From contig NZ_JAAKGV010000004.1 of the NCBI RefSeq assembly GCF_011043735.1, positions 62,001-126,000 of the forward strand: 64,000 nt of DNA, in the 5' to 3' direction. Below the pieces are notes generated by a model, which was not told the DNA's origin, searched no databases, and saw only the letters and a program-made list of their open reading frames with translations. Below are positions 42,773 through 51,933 of this stretch, piece by piece; position 1 is the first letter of the stretch; each line of letters opens with the position of its first letter. This stretch comes from Methylobacterium sp. DB0501 (GTDB taxonomy: Bacteria > Pseudomonadota > Alphaproteobacteria > Rhizobiales > Beijerinckiaceae). The position numbers were made by a program, and so were the translations under genes.

Positions 42773-44008
42773 CTACAGTCCCCTGTCGAGCCGCAGGATG
42801 CGGCAGGGATCGCCGGCCCGGGCCGCCGGCGCGTGGGGCGTGCGGATCAGCAGCGCCTCGGAGCGGGCGAGCACCGAGAGCATCGAGGAATCCTGGCGCT
42901 CGGCCGGGTGGACGACCGGGAGCCGGTCCGGGGCGGTGTCGAGGGCGGCGCGCATGTAGTCCTGGCGGCCGTCATTGGCCGGCAGGTCGCGCCCGAGCAA
43001 CCCAGGCTCGCTGCGGTCGGCCCCGGCCTCGGGATCGCCCAGCAGCGCCCGGATCAGCGGCTGGACGAAGAGCAGTCCGCAGACCACCGACGAGACCGGG
43101 TTGCCGGGCAGCCCCAGCACCGCCATCGGCCCGAGGCGGCCGTGCATCAGCGGCTTGCCGGGCCGGAGCGCGATGCGCCAGAAGCCGAGATCGAGCCCCT
43201 GCCGGCCGAGCGCCGACTGGACGAGGTCGTGGTCGCCGACCGAGGCCCCGCCGAGCGTCACGAGAAGGTCGGCCTCGGCATCGCGGGCGCGGGTGATCGC
43301 CGCCTCGAGGGCCGCGAAGCTGTCGCCCGCGATGCCGAGATCGATCGCCTCGGCCCCGGCCTCCTCGGCCATGGCGGCGAGCGCCAGCCCGTTCGAGGCG
43401 ACGATCTGGTCCCAGGCAGCCGGCTCGCCCGGGCGCACCAGCTCGTCGCCGGTGGCGAGCACCGCGACGCGGGGCCGGCGCCGGACGCTGAGGGTGGGAT
43501 GGCCGCCGGCGGCGGCCAGCGCCACCCGCCAGCCGTCGAGGCGCTCGCCGGCGCCCAGCAGCCGGTCGCCCTCGCGGAAATCGAGGCCGCTGCCGCGGAT
43601 GTGGCGGCCCGGCGGGTTGCCGGCCTTCGCCAGCACCGCGTCGCCCTCGCGGTCGGTATCCTCCTGGATCACCACCGTGTCGGCGCCCTCGGGCAGCGGC
43701 GCGCCGGTGAAGATGCGGATCGCCTCGCCGGGCCCCACCGGCCCGCTCGCGCCGTGGCCGGCGGCGCTGGTGGCGGTGACGGTGAGCCGGACCGGCGCCT
43801 CGGGCGAGGCCCCGGCGACGTCGGCGGCGCGCACGGCGTAGCCGTCCATCGCCGAGGTGGCGAAGGGCGGCTGGGTGCGCAGGGCCCGCACGTCCTCGGC
43901 CAGGGTGCGGCCGGCGGCTTTCGTGATCGCGACGGTCTCGGGCTCGACGGGCGTCGCGCCCGCCAGGATGCGCGCCAGCGCCTCGGAGACGGGGAGGAGC
44001 GCGCTCAC
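42773..44008 (-). CDS. moeA: molybdopterin molybdotransferase MoeA
   Basis: A 411-residue protein starting at a GTG that overlaps the moaC stop (GTGA). MoeA inserts molybdate into adenylylated molybdopterin. Characteristic parts are [61 protein letters not shown] and [13 protein letters not shown]. Length agrees with the family. Coupled with moaC in a molybdenum-cofactor operon; other moa/mob genes are not nearby. Confidence 0.95.
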   Translation of the reverse strand: MSALLPVSEALARILAGATPVEPETVAITKAAGRTLAEDVRALRTQPPFATSAMDGYAVRAADVAGASPEAPVRLTVTATSAAGHGASGPVGPGEAIRIFTGAPLPEGADTVVIQEDTDREGDAVLAKAGNPPGRHIRGSGLDFREGDRLLGAGERLDGWRVALAAAGGHPTLSVRRRPRVAVLATGDELVRPGEPAAWDQIVASNGLALAAMAEEAGAEAIDLGIAGDSFAALEAAITRARDAEADLLVTLGGASVGDHDLVQSALGRQGLDLGFWRIALRPGKPLMHGRLGPMAVLGLPGNPVSSVVCGLLFVQPLIRALLGDPEAGADRSEPGLLGRDLPANDGRQDYMRAALDTAPDRLPVVHPAERQDSSMLSVLARSEALLIRTPHAPAARAGDPCRILRLDRGL

Positions 44009-44523
44009 CGGCCCGCCTCCGGGGACTCCGCGCGGGGATCCATTTGGGGATCCGCCTGCCACACGCCCGAGCGGCCGCCGCTCTTGTGCAGGAGCCGGAT
44101 TCCCTCGACCCGCATGAAGCGGTCGGCCGCCTTGACCATGTCGTAGACGGTGAGGCACGCCACCGAGACGGCGGTCAGCGCCTCCATCTCGACCCCGGTC
44201 GGGCCCTGCACCCGCACCTCCGCGGTGATCCGGATCCCCGGCAGGGTCTCGTCGGGCTCGCACTCGACCCGCACCTTGGTCAGGAGCAGCGGGTGGCAGA
44301 GCGGGATCAGCTCGTGGGTGCGCTTGGCCGCCATGATGCCGGCGAGCCGCGCGGTGCCGAGCACGTCGCCCTTCTTGGCGTCGCCCTCGCGGATCAGCCG
44401 CAGGGTCTCGCGGTTCATCACCACCAGGCCCTCGGCGCGGGCGGCGCGGTCGGTCGCGGCCTTGTCGGTGACGTCGACCATGTTGGCGGCGCCGGCGGCG
44501 TCGAGATGGGTCAGGGTCGGCAT
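44005..44523 (-). CDS. moaC: cyclic pyranopterin monophosphate synthase MoaC
   Basis: A 172-residue MoaC, start at [20 protein letters not shown]. It converts 3',8-cyclo-GTP into cyclic pyranopterin monophosphate, the first stable molybdopterin precursor. Motifs are [56 protein letters not shown] and the basic KSGGRSG tail near the active site. The C terminus ([17 protein letters not shown]) is a little longer than usual. Confidence 0.95.
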   Translation of the reverse strand: MPTLTHLDAAGAANMVDVTDKAATDRAARAEGLVVMNRETLRLIREGDAKKGDVLGTARLAGIMAAKRTHELIPLCHPLLLTKVRVECEPDETLPGIRITAEVRVQGPTGVEMEALTAVSVACLTVYDMVKAADRFMRVEGIRLLHKSGGRSGVWQADPQMDPRAESPEAGR

Positions 44524-44584
44524 GGCCTGGCTCCGGGTGAACTGCCCCGCGCTTAGCACGGGGCGAGCCGGCCCCGCCACGGCC

Positions 44585-44950
44585 TCACGCCGTCAGGACC
44601 GCGCGCTCGGCCTCGCTGAACACCCGCGAGCGCAGGAGGAAGCGGTGCCCGGAGCCGTTCTCCAGCGAGAACATGCCGCCGCGGCCCGGCACCACGTCGA
44701 CGATGAGCTGGGTATGCTTCCAGACCTCGTATTGCGGAGCACCGATGTAGAACTCCGCCCCGCCGATCGCCCCGAGATGCACGTCGCCGTCGCCGATGAG
44801 GAAATCGCCGACGGCAAAGCACATCGGCGCCGAGCCGTCGCAGCAGCCGCCGGATTGATGGAACAGGATCGCGCCGTGCGTGGCGCGCAAGCTCGCGATC
44901 AGGTCGAGGGCGGCCGGGGTGGCGGCGACGCGGGGTGGGGGTACGGTCAT
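44585..44950 (-). CDS. DUF779 protein, aldehyde dehydrogenase partner
   Basis: A 121-residue DUF779 protein starting at [20 protein letters not shown]. It has the family motif [15 protein letters not shown] with paired cysteines, and the segments [13 protein letters not shown] and [21 protein letters not shown]. The family occurs almost always next to NAD-dependent acetaldehyde or chloroacetaldehyde dehydrogenases; its role is not established. Here it lies 122 bases after the dehydrogenase gene with a large hairpin between them. Confidence 0.9.
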   Translation of the reverse strand: MTVPPPRVAATPAALDLIASLRATHGAILFHQSGGCCDGSAPMCFAVGDFLIGDGDVHLGAIGGAEFYIGAPQYEVWKHTQLIVDVVPGRGGMFSLENGSGHRFLLRSRVFSEAERAVLTA

Positions 44951-45007
44951 GGGGCGTCCTTGGCGCGAGGAGACGCGGAGCGATGAGAGAATGACCATGA
45001 CGATATC

Positions 45008-45052
45008 GGCGCGGGTCTCCCCTCCCCGGTGCGGGAGAGGGGATCCCGCGCC
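45008..45052. repeat. palindromic intergenic repeat, family 2
   Basis: A large imperfect hairpin: GGCGCGGGTCTCCCCTC pairs with GAGAGGGGATCCCGCGCC around a short GTGCG loop. Its arms match those at 36325-36402. Placed between the aldehyde dehydrogenase and DUF779 genes, it should reduce readthrough. Confidence 0.65.
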
Positions 45053-45072
45053 TGCATCGTTTCTCAGGTCTT

Positions 45073-46596
45073 TTAGAAGAACCCGAGCTTCTTCGGCGAG
45101 TAGCTGACCAGCAGGTTCTTGGTCTGCTGGTAATGATCCAGCATCATCTTGTGGGTCTCGCGGCCGATGCCGGACTGCTTGTAGCCGCCGAAGGCGGCAT
45201 GGGCCGGATAGGCGTGGTAGCAGTTGGTCCAGACGCGCCCGGCCTGGATCGCCCGGCCGAAGCGGTAGGCGCGGCTGCCGTCGCGGGTCCACACCCCGGC
45301 GCCGAGGCCGTAGAGGGTGTCGTTGGCGATGGAGAGCGCCTCCGCATCGTCCTTGAAGGTCGTGACCGACAGGACCGGGCCGAAGATCTCCTCCTGGAAG
45401 ATCCGCATCCGGTTATGGCCGCGGAACACCGTCGGCTGCATGTAGTAGCCGCCGGCGAGCTCGCCCTCCTTCACGGCGCGGGCGCCGCCCGTCAGGCATT
45501 CGGCGCCCTCCTGCTTGCCGATATCGACGTAGCTGAGGATCTTCTCCAGCTGCTCGGAGGAGGCCTGGGCGCCGATCATCGTGGCGGGATCGAGCGGCGA
45601 GCCCTGGGTGATCGCCTCGACGCGCTTGATCGCCCGCTCCATGAAGCGGTCGTAGATCGATTCGTGCACCAGCGCCCGGCTCGGGCAGGTGCAGACCTCG
45701 CCCTGGTTGAGGGCGAACATGGTGAAGCCCTCGAGCGCCTTGTCGAGGAAGTCGTCGTCCTCGGCCGCCACGTCCGAGAAGAAGATGTTCGGCGACTTGC
45801 CGCCCAGCTCCAGCGTCACCGGGATCAGGTTCTGCGAGGCGTATTGCATGATGAGGCGACCGGTGGTCGTCTCGCCGGTGAACGCGATCTTGGCGATGCG
45901 GGGCGAGGAGGCGAGCGGCTTGCCCGCTTCCAGGCCGAAGCCGTTGACGATGTTGAGCACGCCCGGCGGCAGCAGGTCGCCGATCAGCTCGGCGAGCAGC
46001 AGCACCGAGGCCGGGGTCTGCTCGGCGGGCTTGAGCACCACGCAATTGCCGGCGGCGAGCGCCGGCGCCAGCTTCCAGACCGCCATCAGGATCGGGAAGT
46101 TCCACGGGATGATCTGGCCGACGACCCCGAGCGGCTCGTGGAAGTGATACGCCACGGTGTCGTGGTCGATCTCCGAGAGCGAGCCCTCCTGCGCCCGGAC
46201 GCAGCCGGCGAAATAGCGGAAATGGTCGATGGCGAGCGGGATGTCGGCGTGGGTGGTCTCGCGGATCGGCTTGCCGTTGTCCCAGGTCTCGGCGAGCGCG
46301 ATCAGGTCGAGGTTGTCCTCCATCCGGTCGGCGATCTTGAGCAGGATGCGGGCGCGCTCGGCCGGCGCCGTGCGGCCCCAGGCCTCCTTGGCGGCGTGGG
46401 CGGCGTCGAGCGCCCGCTCGATGTCCTGCGCGTCCGAGCGGGCGACCTCGCAGATCACGCCGCCGGTGATCGGCGATGTGTTCTCGAAGTAACGGCCCGC
46501 CACCGGCGCCACCCACTGGCCGCCGATGAAGTTGTCGTAGCGGGCCGAGAACGGCGACTTGGTCTTGGCCTCGGCGAAGATTTCCGGCTTGTTCAT
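45073..46596 (-). CDS. NAD-dependent aldehyde dehydrogenase, acetaldehyde type
   Basis: A 507-residue aldehyde dehydrogenase of the ExaC/AcoD/AldA type with GGAGG before the ATG. Cofactor and catalytic parts are [64 protein letters not shown] and the nucleophile region [17 protein letters not shown]. It oxidises acetaldehyde or related aldehydes to acids. A sigma-54 type promoter (46644-46659) and a divergent AcoR-type activator indicate inducible expression. DUF779 is the usual partner. Confidence 0.93.
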   Translation of the reverse strand: MNKPEIFAEAKTKSPFSARYDNFIGGQWVAPVAGRYFENTSPITGGVICEVARSDAQDIERALDAAHAAKEAWGRTAPAERARILLKIADRMEDNLDLIALAETWDNGKPIRETTHADIPLAIDHFRYFAGCVRAQEGSLSEIDHDTVAYHFHEPLGVVGQIIPWNFPILMAVWKLAPALAAGNCVVLKPAEQTPASVLLLAELIGDLLPPGVLNIVNGFGLEAGKPLASSPRIAKIAFTGETTTGRLIMQYASQNLIPVTLELGGKSPNIFFSDVAAEDDDFLDKALEGFTMFALNQGEVCTCPSRALVHESIYDRFMERAIKRVEAITQGSPLDPATMIGAQASSEQLEKILSYVDIGKQEGAECLTGGARAVKEGELAGGYYMQPTVFRGHNRMRIFQEEIFGPVLSVTTFKDDAEALSIANDTLYGLGAGVWTRDGSRAYRFGRAIQAGRVWTNCYHAYPAHAAFGGYKQSGIGRETHKMMLDHYQQTKNLLVSYSPKKLGFF

Positions 46597-46643
46597 GCGT
46601 TCCTCCCACTGATCCCGTTCGCGGGGCGTGGCGGCAATCACTC

Positions 46644-46659
46644 GGCAGCCAGCGTGCCA
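46644..46659 (-). promoter_or_regulatory. sigma-54 (RpoN) promoter of the aldehyde dehydrogenase
   Basis: On the minus strand TGGCACG-CTGG-CTGCC agrees with the TGGCACG-N4-TTGCW consensus in the invariant GG and GC and in most other bases. It lies about 48 bases upstream of the dehydrogenase start codon, and the divergent gene encodes a sigma-54 activator. Confidence 0.65.
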
Positions 46660-46803
46660 GCCGGGGGACGATCCCCGCCCCGGGGCCGGCCGGATTCCGG
46701 CAAGCCCTTGATCGCGATCGGGTTTCGCCGCCCCGCCCTGCGGCCTTCGACCAAATTCCGCCCCCGCCCGGCCGCCGCCGCGCTGGATCCGGCGCGCGAC
46801 ACC

Positions 46804-46819
46804 TGCGACACTTGTCGCA
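46804..46819. promoter_or_regulatory. palindromic activator site for the AcoR-type regulator
   Basis: TGCGACA-CT-TGTCGCA is a perfect seven-base inverted repeat, followed a few bases later by another half-site AGCGACAC. It lies about 150 bases upstream of the sigma-54 promoter and 50 bases before the regulator's start, the usual place of enhancer sites of this family. Confidence 0.6.
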
Positions 46820-46868
46820 AACAGCGACACCCCGCCCGGGCGTCGGCACACAGGGAGGCGAGCCGCGC

Positions 46869-48740
46869 ATGCAGAGCCGTGTGACCACGCCCCGCACCTT
46901 GCTCGCCGCGCGACGTCAGGCCTTCGGGCCGGGGGCGGCGGAGCCGCCGCCGCCGATCCTGCGCTCCTGGGAGCGCTGCGCCGCCCTCGGGCTCGATTTC
47001 GGGCAGCGCCCCAGGGTCGAGCCGCTGAGTGCCGTCGAGATGCGGGCCGCCTTCGACCGCAGCGAGGCCCTGCGCCAACGCTGCCGGCCCGAGATCGAGG
47101 CGCTGCACGCCGAGGCGCGGGCGACCGGGAGCCTGGTCATCCTCACCGATGCCGACGGGCTGATCCTCGACACCCTCGGCAGCGATTCCTTCGCCGGCCG
47201 CGCCGCGCAGGTCGCGCTCCGCCCCGGCGTGCCCTGGAACGAGAGCCTGACCGGCACCAACGCCATCGGCACGGCGCTGATCGAGCGTCGCCCGGTCGAG
47301 GTGCGGGGGTCCGAGCATTACTTCGAGCCGCACCGCATCCTGAGCTGCGCGGCGATGCCGATCCTCGGCCCGGACGGCACGGTGCTGGGCGTCCTCGACC
47401 TGACGGGACCGGCGGCGATCCACCAGGGCCACGCCCTCGGCCTCGTCGGGCTCGCGGTCGCCGCCATCGAGCATCGCCTGTTCGAGACGGTGCCGGCCGG
47501 CTGCGAGGTGCTGCGGCTCCACCGCGACGCGGGGCTCCTCGGCACCCCGCGCGAGGGCGTGCTGGTCTTCGAGGGCCGTCGCCTCGTCGGCGCCAACCGG
47601 CACGGGCTGGCGCTGCTCGGCCTGTCCTGGGGCGACCTCGGCGCCGAGCACGCGGGCAGCCATGGCGGCGGCCTCGCGCCCGGACCGCTCTCCCTGACGG
47701 ATGCCGGCGGCGCGCCGCTCTTCGGCCGGCTCCAGGGCGCGCCGGCGCCGATGCGGCGCCGGCTGCCGGCCGAGCCGACCCGCCAGCCCCCCGAAGCGCC
47801 GGATCCCGACGCACCGATCCTCGATCCCACCTCCGAAAAGCTTCTCGCCCGGGCCGTACGGCTGATCGATGCCGGCATCCCGGTGGTGGTCGAGGGCGAG
47901 ACGGGCACCGGCAAGGAGGTGTTTTCCCGCGCCGCCCACGCGGCCTGCGCGCGTTCGCAAAAAGCCTTCGTGGCGGTGAATTGCGCGGCGCTGCCCGAGA
48001 CGCTGATCGAGGCCGAGCTGTTCGGCTACGAGCCCGGCGCCTTCACGGGGGCGGCGCGCCACGGCGCCAAGGGCCTGCTGCGCCAGGCGGAAGGAGGCCT
48101 GCTCTTCCTCGACGAGATCGGCGACATGCCGCTCGCCCTGCAATCGCGCCTGCTGCGGGCCCTGCAGGAGCGCGAGGTGCTGCCCGTCGGCGGCACCCGC
48201 CCGATCCCGGTCGATTTCGCCCTGATCTGCGCCACCCACCGCGACCTGTCCCGCATGGTCGAGGACGGCGCCTTTCGGGCCGACCTCTTCTACCGCATCG
48301 CCCCCTACCGGGTGCGGCTGCCGGCTCTTCGCGAGCGGCCGGACCGCCTCGCCCTGGTGCGCGGCCTGTGGGCCCGCTCCGACGGCCCGTCCCGCGCCGT
48401 GACCCTGTCGCCGGCCTGCGAAGCGGCGCTCGCCGAGGCCGCCTGGCCCGGCAACCTGCGCCAGCTCGCGGCGTGCCTGAAGGCGCTGGCGGCTTTGGCC
48501 GAGGCGGGGGAGGTGCTGGGGCCGGAGGACCTGCCCGAGGGAGTGGCCTGCCGCCCCGTGCCCGCCCCGGCGCCCCGGCGGGAGCGAGAAGAGGCCGGCC
48601 GCCTCGACACCCTCGCGCAGGAGGCGATGCGGGCGGCGTTGGCCGCCCATGGCGGCAATGTCAGCCGGGCGGCGCGCAGCCTCGGGATCAGCAGGAGCAC
48701 GCTGTATCGGCGGTGCCTGACGGAGCGGGCAACGGCCTAG
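46869..48740 (+). CDS. AcoR-type sigma-54-dependent activator
   Basis: A 623-residue enhancer-binding protein, start at [20 protein letters not shown]. The N-terminal GAF-type sensor spans about residues 60-200 ([21 protein letters not shown]). The AAA+ domain has Walker A GETGTGKE near residue 342, the sigma-54 contact loop GAFTGA near 390 and Walker [10 protein letters not shown]. The Fis-type helix-turn-helix is at the end ([22 protein letters not shown]). It is transcribed away from the aldehyde dehydrogenase and should activate it in response to an alcohol, acetoin or aldehyde. Confidence 0.92.
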   Translation: MQSRVTTPRTLLAARRQAFGPGAAEPPPPILRSWERCAALGLDFGQRPRVEPLSAVEMRAAFDRSEALRQRCRPEIEALHAEARATGSLVILTDADGLILDTLGSDSFAGRAAQVALRPGVPWNESLTGTNAIGTALIERRPVEVRGSEHYFEPHRILSCAAMPILGPDGTVLGVLDLTGPAAIHQGHALGLVGLAVAAIEHRLFETVPAGCEVLRLHRDAGLLGTPREGVLVFEGRRLVGANRHGLALLGLSWGDLGAEHAGSHGGGLAPGPLSLTDAGGAPLFGRLQGAPAPMRRRLPAEPTRQPPEAPDPDAPILDPTSEKLLARAVRLIDAGIPVVVEGETGTGKEVFSRAAHAACARSQKAFVAVNCAALPETLIEAELFGYEPGAFTGAARHGAKGLLRQAEGGLLFLDEIGDMPLALQSRLLRALQEREVLPVGGTRPIPVDFALICATHRDLSRMVEDGAFRADLFYRIAPYRVRLPALRERPDRLALVRGLWARSDGPSRAVTLSPACEAALAEAAWPGNLRQLAACLKALAALAEAGEVLGPEDLPEGVACRPVPAPAPRREREEAGRLDTLAQEAMRAALAAHGGNVSRAARSLGISRSTLYRRCLTERATA

Positions 48741-48793
48741 CCCTCTCTTCGATTCGCCTTATACTAACGGACCGAGATGCTGATGCATCTATT

Positions 48794-48817
48794 CGATCTC
48801 GGGCAGGCCCGAGATCG
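48794..48817 (+). terminator. perfect hairpin after the activator gene
   Basis: CGATCTCGGG-CAGG-CCCGAGATCG forms a ten-base perfect stem 53 bases after the stop. No clear T-run follows, so it may act in both directions or simply protect RNA ends. Confidence 0.4.
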
Positions 48818-48920
48818 ACAGGGTCCTTAGTAAGCCATCTCGAATTCCAGCCCCGAGCCAGAGGCGGGGCGTCGAAAATTCGAGACCAATACCAAAAGTC
48901 GTTTTCAACGGCCGTCGGTA

Positions 48921-49301
48921 TTACGCATATTGCGCAAGGCCGCGACCGAGGGACCAGTTCTCCCTGGCACCCTCGACGATGTTGATGAACACATCCTCCT
49001 CACGTAGTCCGGGATTCGCACCAAGATTTTCGACGATTCGGCGGTACAGCGCCTTTTTCTGCTCAATGGACCTCGTATTCATCGCACTAATCTGGATAAA
49101 GATGACATCATCGCTCCGATCGATCCCACCGTAATTCACGCCGTATCGAAAGCTGTCGTTGTCATGTTCAGTGATTGTCATGAATTGGTCGTCTTCCGGT
49201 ACGCTGAAAGTCTCCCGCATTGCAAGGTAGAGGCCATCCAAGATCGCCCTCCTATACAATTTTGATTTCCCAACGCGCATTGAGACGAAGATAAATGGCA
49301 T
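48921..49301 (-). CDS. tautomerase-superfamily protein
   Basis: A 126-residue protein that begins MPFIFVSMRVGKSKLYRRAI; the proline directly after Met is the catalytic N terminus of the tautomerase superfamily (4-oxalocrotonate tautomerase/MIF fold, Tautomerase_2 type). Conserved-looking parts are FMTITEHDNDSFRYG, VIFIQISAMNTRSIEQKKAL and EEDVFINIVEGARENWSLG. The gene is less GC-rich than its neighbours. It is divergent from a LysR regulator, the usual arrangement of regulator and target. Substrate unknown. Confidence 0.85.
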   Translation of the reverse strand: MPFIFVSMRVGKSKLYRRAILDGLYLAMRETFSVPEDDQFMTITEHDNDSFRYGVNYGGIDRSDDVIFIQISAMNTRSIEQKKALYRRIVENLGANPGLREEDVFINIVEGARENWSLGRGLAQYA

Positions 49302-49347
49302 GAATGAACTCCCGTTGCACAGCGAATATGTAGCCGTGGCCGAGAAA

Positions 49348-49369
49348 TAACGATATGCTATTAGCGTTA
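49348..49369. promoter_or_regulatory. LysR-type operator between tautomerase and regulator genes
   Basis: TAACG-N12-CGTTA is a perfect inverted repeat with the T...A spacing of LysR boxes, centred between the divergent start codons (about 46 and 22 bases away). Confidence 0.5.
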
Positions 49370-49391
49370 ATTTCAGTAATAAGGGTACGTT

Positions 49392-50246
49392 ATGACTCCC
49401 CCATCACTCGACCTGGATGCCGTGCGCGCCTTCATCCACGTCGTCGAGCTGAACAGCTTCACACGAGCCGCAGAGGCGACAGGGGCGACGCAGGCAGCGG
49501 TCAGCCTCCGCATCAAGCGGCTCGAACGCAGGCTCGGCCACCAATTGCTCGAACGGACACCGCGCTACGTGCAACTCTCGCCGGACGGCGTGATCTTCTG
49601 GGAACGTGCCCGCGCCCTTGTTGAGGCGCACGATCGCGCCCTGGCCGCCTTCAGCGAGACCCGACAGCGTCTCGCGATCGGCGTCAGCGACCATGTCGCG
49701 GGCCCCGATCTGCCGGCTCTCATCGCGCGGATGAATGCCCAGGACCCGCAACTCGTCATCAAAGTCAGGATCGGCTCGTCCGGCGAGCTGCTGCAAAGCT
49801 TCGATCGGCGTGAACTTGATGCTGTCATCGCCCGCTCGCATGTCGGCCGGGATGACGGCGAGACCCTGGCCGAGGAGAACCTCGGATGGTTCGCCGGCCC
49901 CGGTTGGCATCCGCGCGGGGGCGAACCTCTGCCGCTCGCCATGTCGCCCGAACCGTGCGGCGTAAGAGCCATGGCCGGGCGTCTCCTCGACAGCGCCGGC
50001 ATTCCTTGGACCGAGACCTTCGTCGGCAGCGTCCCAGCCGTAGCGGCCGCGGTGTCGGCGGGGCTGGGCGTGGCCGCCCTCGCCCCACGCATGCTGCCAC
50101 TCGGCGTCGTCGAGGTGGGCGCGAAGCTTGGGCTACCGGAAATCCCCCGCCTGCCGATCCTCCTGCACACGAGAATTCACAATGGGCCGGCGCGCGATGG
50201 GCTCGCGGCGCTGTCAGCGGCATTCCGAAGCGCCGTCCGGTCCTGA
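49392..50246 (+). CDS. LysR-family transcriptional regulator
   Basis: A 284-residue LysR protein. The helix-turn-helix is at residues 8-65 (LDAVRAFIHVVELNSFTRAA, TQAAVSLRIKRLERRLGHQL). The C-terminal part (LAIGVSDHVAGPDLPALIAR, GVAALAPRMLPLGVVEVG) is the periplasmic-binding-protein-like effector domain. It is divergent from the tautomerase gene, which it most likely regulates. Confidence 0.9.
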   Translation: MTPPSLDLDAVRAFIHVVELNSFTRAAEATGATQAAVSLRIKRLERRLGHQLLERTPRYVQLSPDGVIFWERARALVEAHDRALAAFSETRQRLAIGVSDHVAGPDLPALIARMNAQDPQLVIKVRIGSSGELLQSFDRRELDAVIARSHVGRDDGETLAEENLGWFAGPGWHPRGGEPLPLAMSPEPCGVRAMAGRLLDSAGIPWTETFVGSVPAVAAAVSAGLGVAALAPRMLPLGVVEVGAKLGLPEIPRLPILLHTRIHNGPARDGLAALSAAFRSAVRS

Positions 50247-50335
50247 TGAGGCGCCTCCGGACCCCATTGAAGAACGGCAGTCGAGGGCCGCCTTCCATCG
50301 AGCCCTGCCGTCACCGGGCTGGTCGGGCTCGGACC

Positions 50336-51832
50336 CTACATCTCCGGATCCTCCGCCGCCTCCAGCCGCCCCGCCGCGATCGCCTCCAGAAACGACCGGT
50401 GATCCTCCGCATTCCGGTCGCCGTAAGCCCGCGCCCAATCGGCCAGGGCCTCGCGAAAGTCGGCGTGGCGGTCGCGGCCGCAATAGCCGGCGATCGCCGC
50501 GGCATCGCCGGTGCGGGCGTGCGCCCGGGCCAGCAGCGCGCCGTAGGCCCAGGAGAAGTAGACCAAGGGCTGCCCGCGCATGCAGCCGACCGGGATCTCG
50601 CCCTTCATGTTCTTCATCTGGCGGACGTAGAAGGGCCGGTCGTCGATGGTGGTCCAGCCCAGCAGCGGGTCGCCGACCGCCTGGAGCAGGCGCTGGCCGT
50701 AGATCACCCGCTCGCCCTCGTGCGAGGCATAGGGCTCGGGCATGCCGGCGACGTAGGGGGCGTGGGCGGGGCGCACCGCCTCCTTCACCTGGAGGAAGAG
50801 CACGTCCTGGTCCGAGTTGCCGCAGAGCAGGGCGACGTAGGCCCGGGTGCCGACGCTGCCGACGCCGACGACCCGGTGGGCGACGTCGACGACGTGGTAG
50901 CGGCTGAGCATGAAGCGGCGCTCCCGCGGCAGGGTCTCGGCGTAGCGCTCCAATCCGGCGGTCACCGCCTCGCGGGTGTCGGCATCGACCCAGGTCAGGA
51001 TCGGCGGCTCCTGGCGGAAGCGCCAGCCGCCATCGACCCGGCGCTCGCCGATCCGGGCGAGCAGGCTCTTGTTGTGGCGCTTGCGCGCCTTCTCGACCGC
51101 GCGGTCCACGACCGCGCGGGATTCGTCGTCGATGGCGATGCCGCTGAAATCCAGCTCCTCGGCCCGGGCCGCCCGGTGCCAGACGTCGAGGGGGCCCTGC
51201 GGCGCCAGCTCGGTCATGGTGTGCTGGTAGCCGTAGGTCGCGGCGATCACCGCCTCGCGGCGCTCCGGTTGAGGCACGTCGAGGTCGCGGGCCGCGACCT
51301 CGATGCTGGCGCAGAGCCGCTTCAGGTCCCATTCCCACGGGCCGATCGTGACCTCGTCGAAGTCGTTGAGGTCGAGCACGATGTCGCGCTGCGGCGTACC
51401 GAACAGGCCGAAATTCGAGATGTGGGCGTCGCCGTTCATCACCACGTCGATGCCGCTCGTCGGCGTGCGGGCGAGGTCCCAGGCCATCACCGTGGCGGCG
51501 CCGCGCAGGAAGGCGAAGGGCGAGCTCGCCATCCGGGCGACCCGCAGGGGGATCAGCCGTTCCTGGCGCCCTGCTTGAGCCGCCTCGATCAGCGCCACCG
51601 GGTCGGGCCGGTCCTCCGGAAGGGGTACCGGACCGTGGCCGTCATGCGGAACCCTGGCGCGCAGGGCCTTGCCGGCGGCGCGGCGCTTCTCCCACGGCTC
51701 GCCGGGCGTGCGCAGGTCGATGCGGGGGAAGTCGGCCAGGGGCTCCAGCACGATGTCCTCGGGCGGCGCCCCGCCGGAATCCTCGTCGGGGGCGGCGCTC
51801 TCGGGCAGGCGGTCCGGGTCGTGTCTATCCAT
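50336..51832 (-). CDS. DUF2252 protein
   Basis: A 498-residue DUF2252 protein. The kinase-like features of the family are seen: PFAFLRGAATVMAWDLART, VVMNGDAHISNFGLFGTPQR (with HxxN) and LDLNDFDEVTIGPWEWDLKR, like the catalytic and magnesium loops of phosphotransferases. The rest (GVGSVGTRAYVALLCGNSDQ, EGERVIYGQRLLQAVGDPLL) is also typical. Function of the family is unknown. It is a single gene read towards the LysR gene. Confidence 0.9.
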   Translation of the reverse strand: MDRHDPDRLPESAAPDEDSGGAPPEDIVLEPLADFPRIDLRTPGEPWEKRRAAGKALRARVPHDGHGPVPLPEDRPDPVALIEAAQAGRQERLIPLRVARMASSPFAFLRGAATVMAWDLARTPTSGIDVVMNGDAHISNFGLFGTPQRDIVLDLNDFDEVTIGPWEWDLKRLCASIEVAARDLDVPQPERREAVIAATYGYQHTMTELAPQGPLDVWHRAARAEELDFSGIAIDDESRAVVDRAVEKARKRHNKSLLARIGERRVDGGWRFRQEPPILTWVDADTREAVTAGLERYAETLPRERRFMLSRYHVVDVAHRVVGVGSVGTRAYVALLCGNSDQDVLFLQVKEAVRPAHAPYVAGMPEPYASHEGERVIYGQRLLQAVGDPLLGWTTIDDRPFYVRQMKNMKGEIPVGCMRGQPLVYFSWAYGALLARAHARTGDAAAIAGYCGRDRHADFREALADWARAYGDRNAEDHRSFLEAIAAGRLEAAEDPEM

Positions 51833-51933
51833 GGCGGCGCGGCTCGTCGGCGGCCCCGGTCCGGGGCACGGGAGTCAACCTTGGCCTTGGCCGATCGTTC
51901 CGGGCGCGGGATGAGATCCCGGCCCGGAACGTG

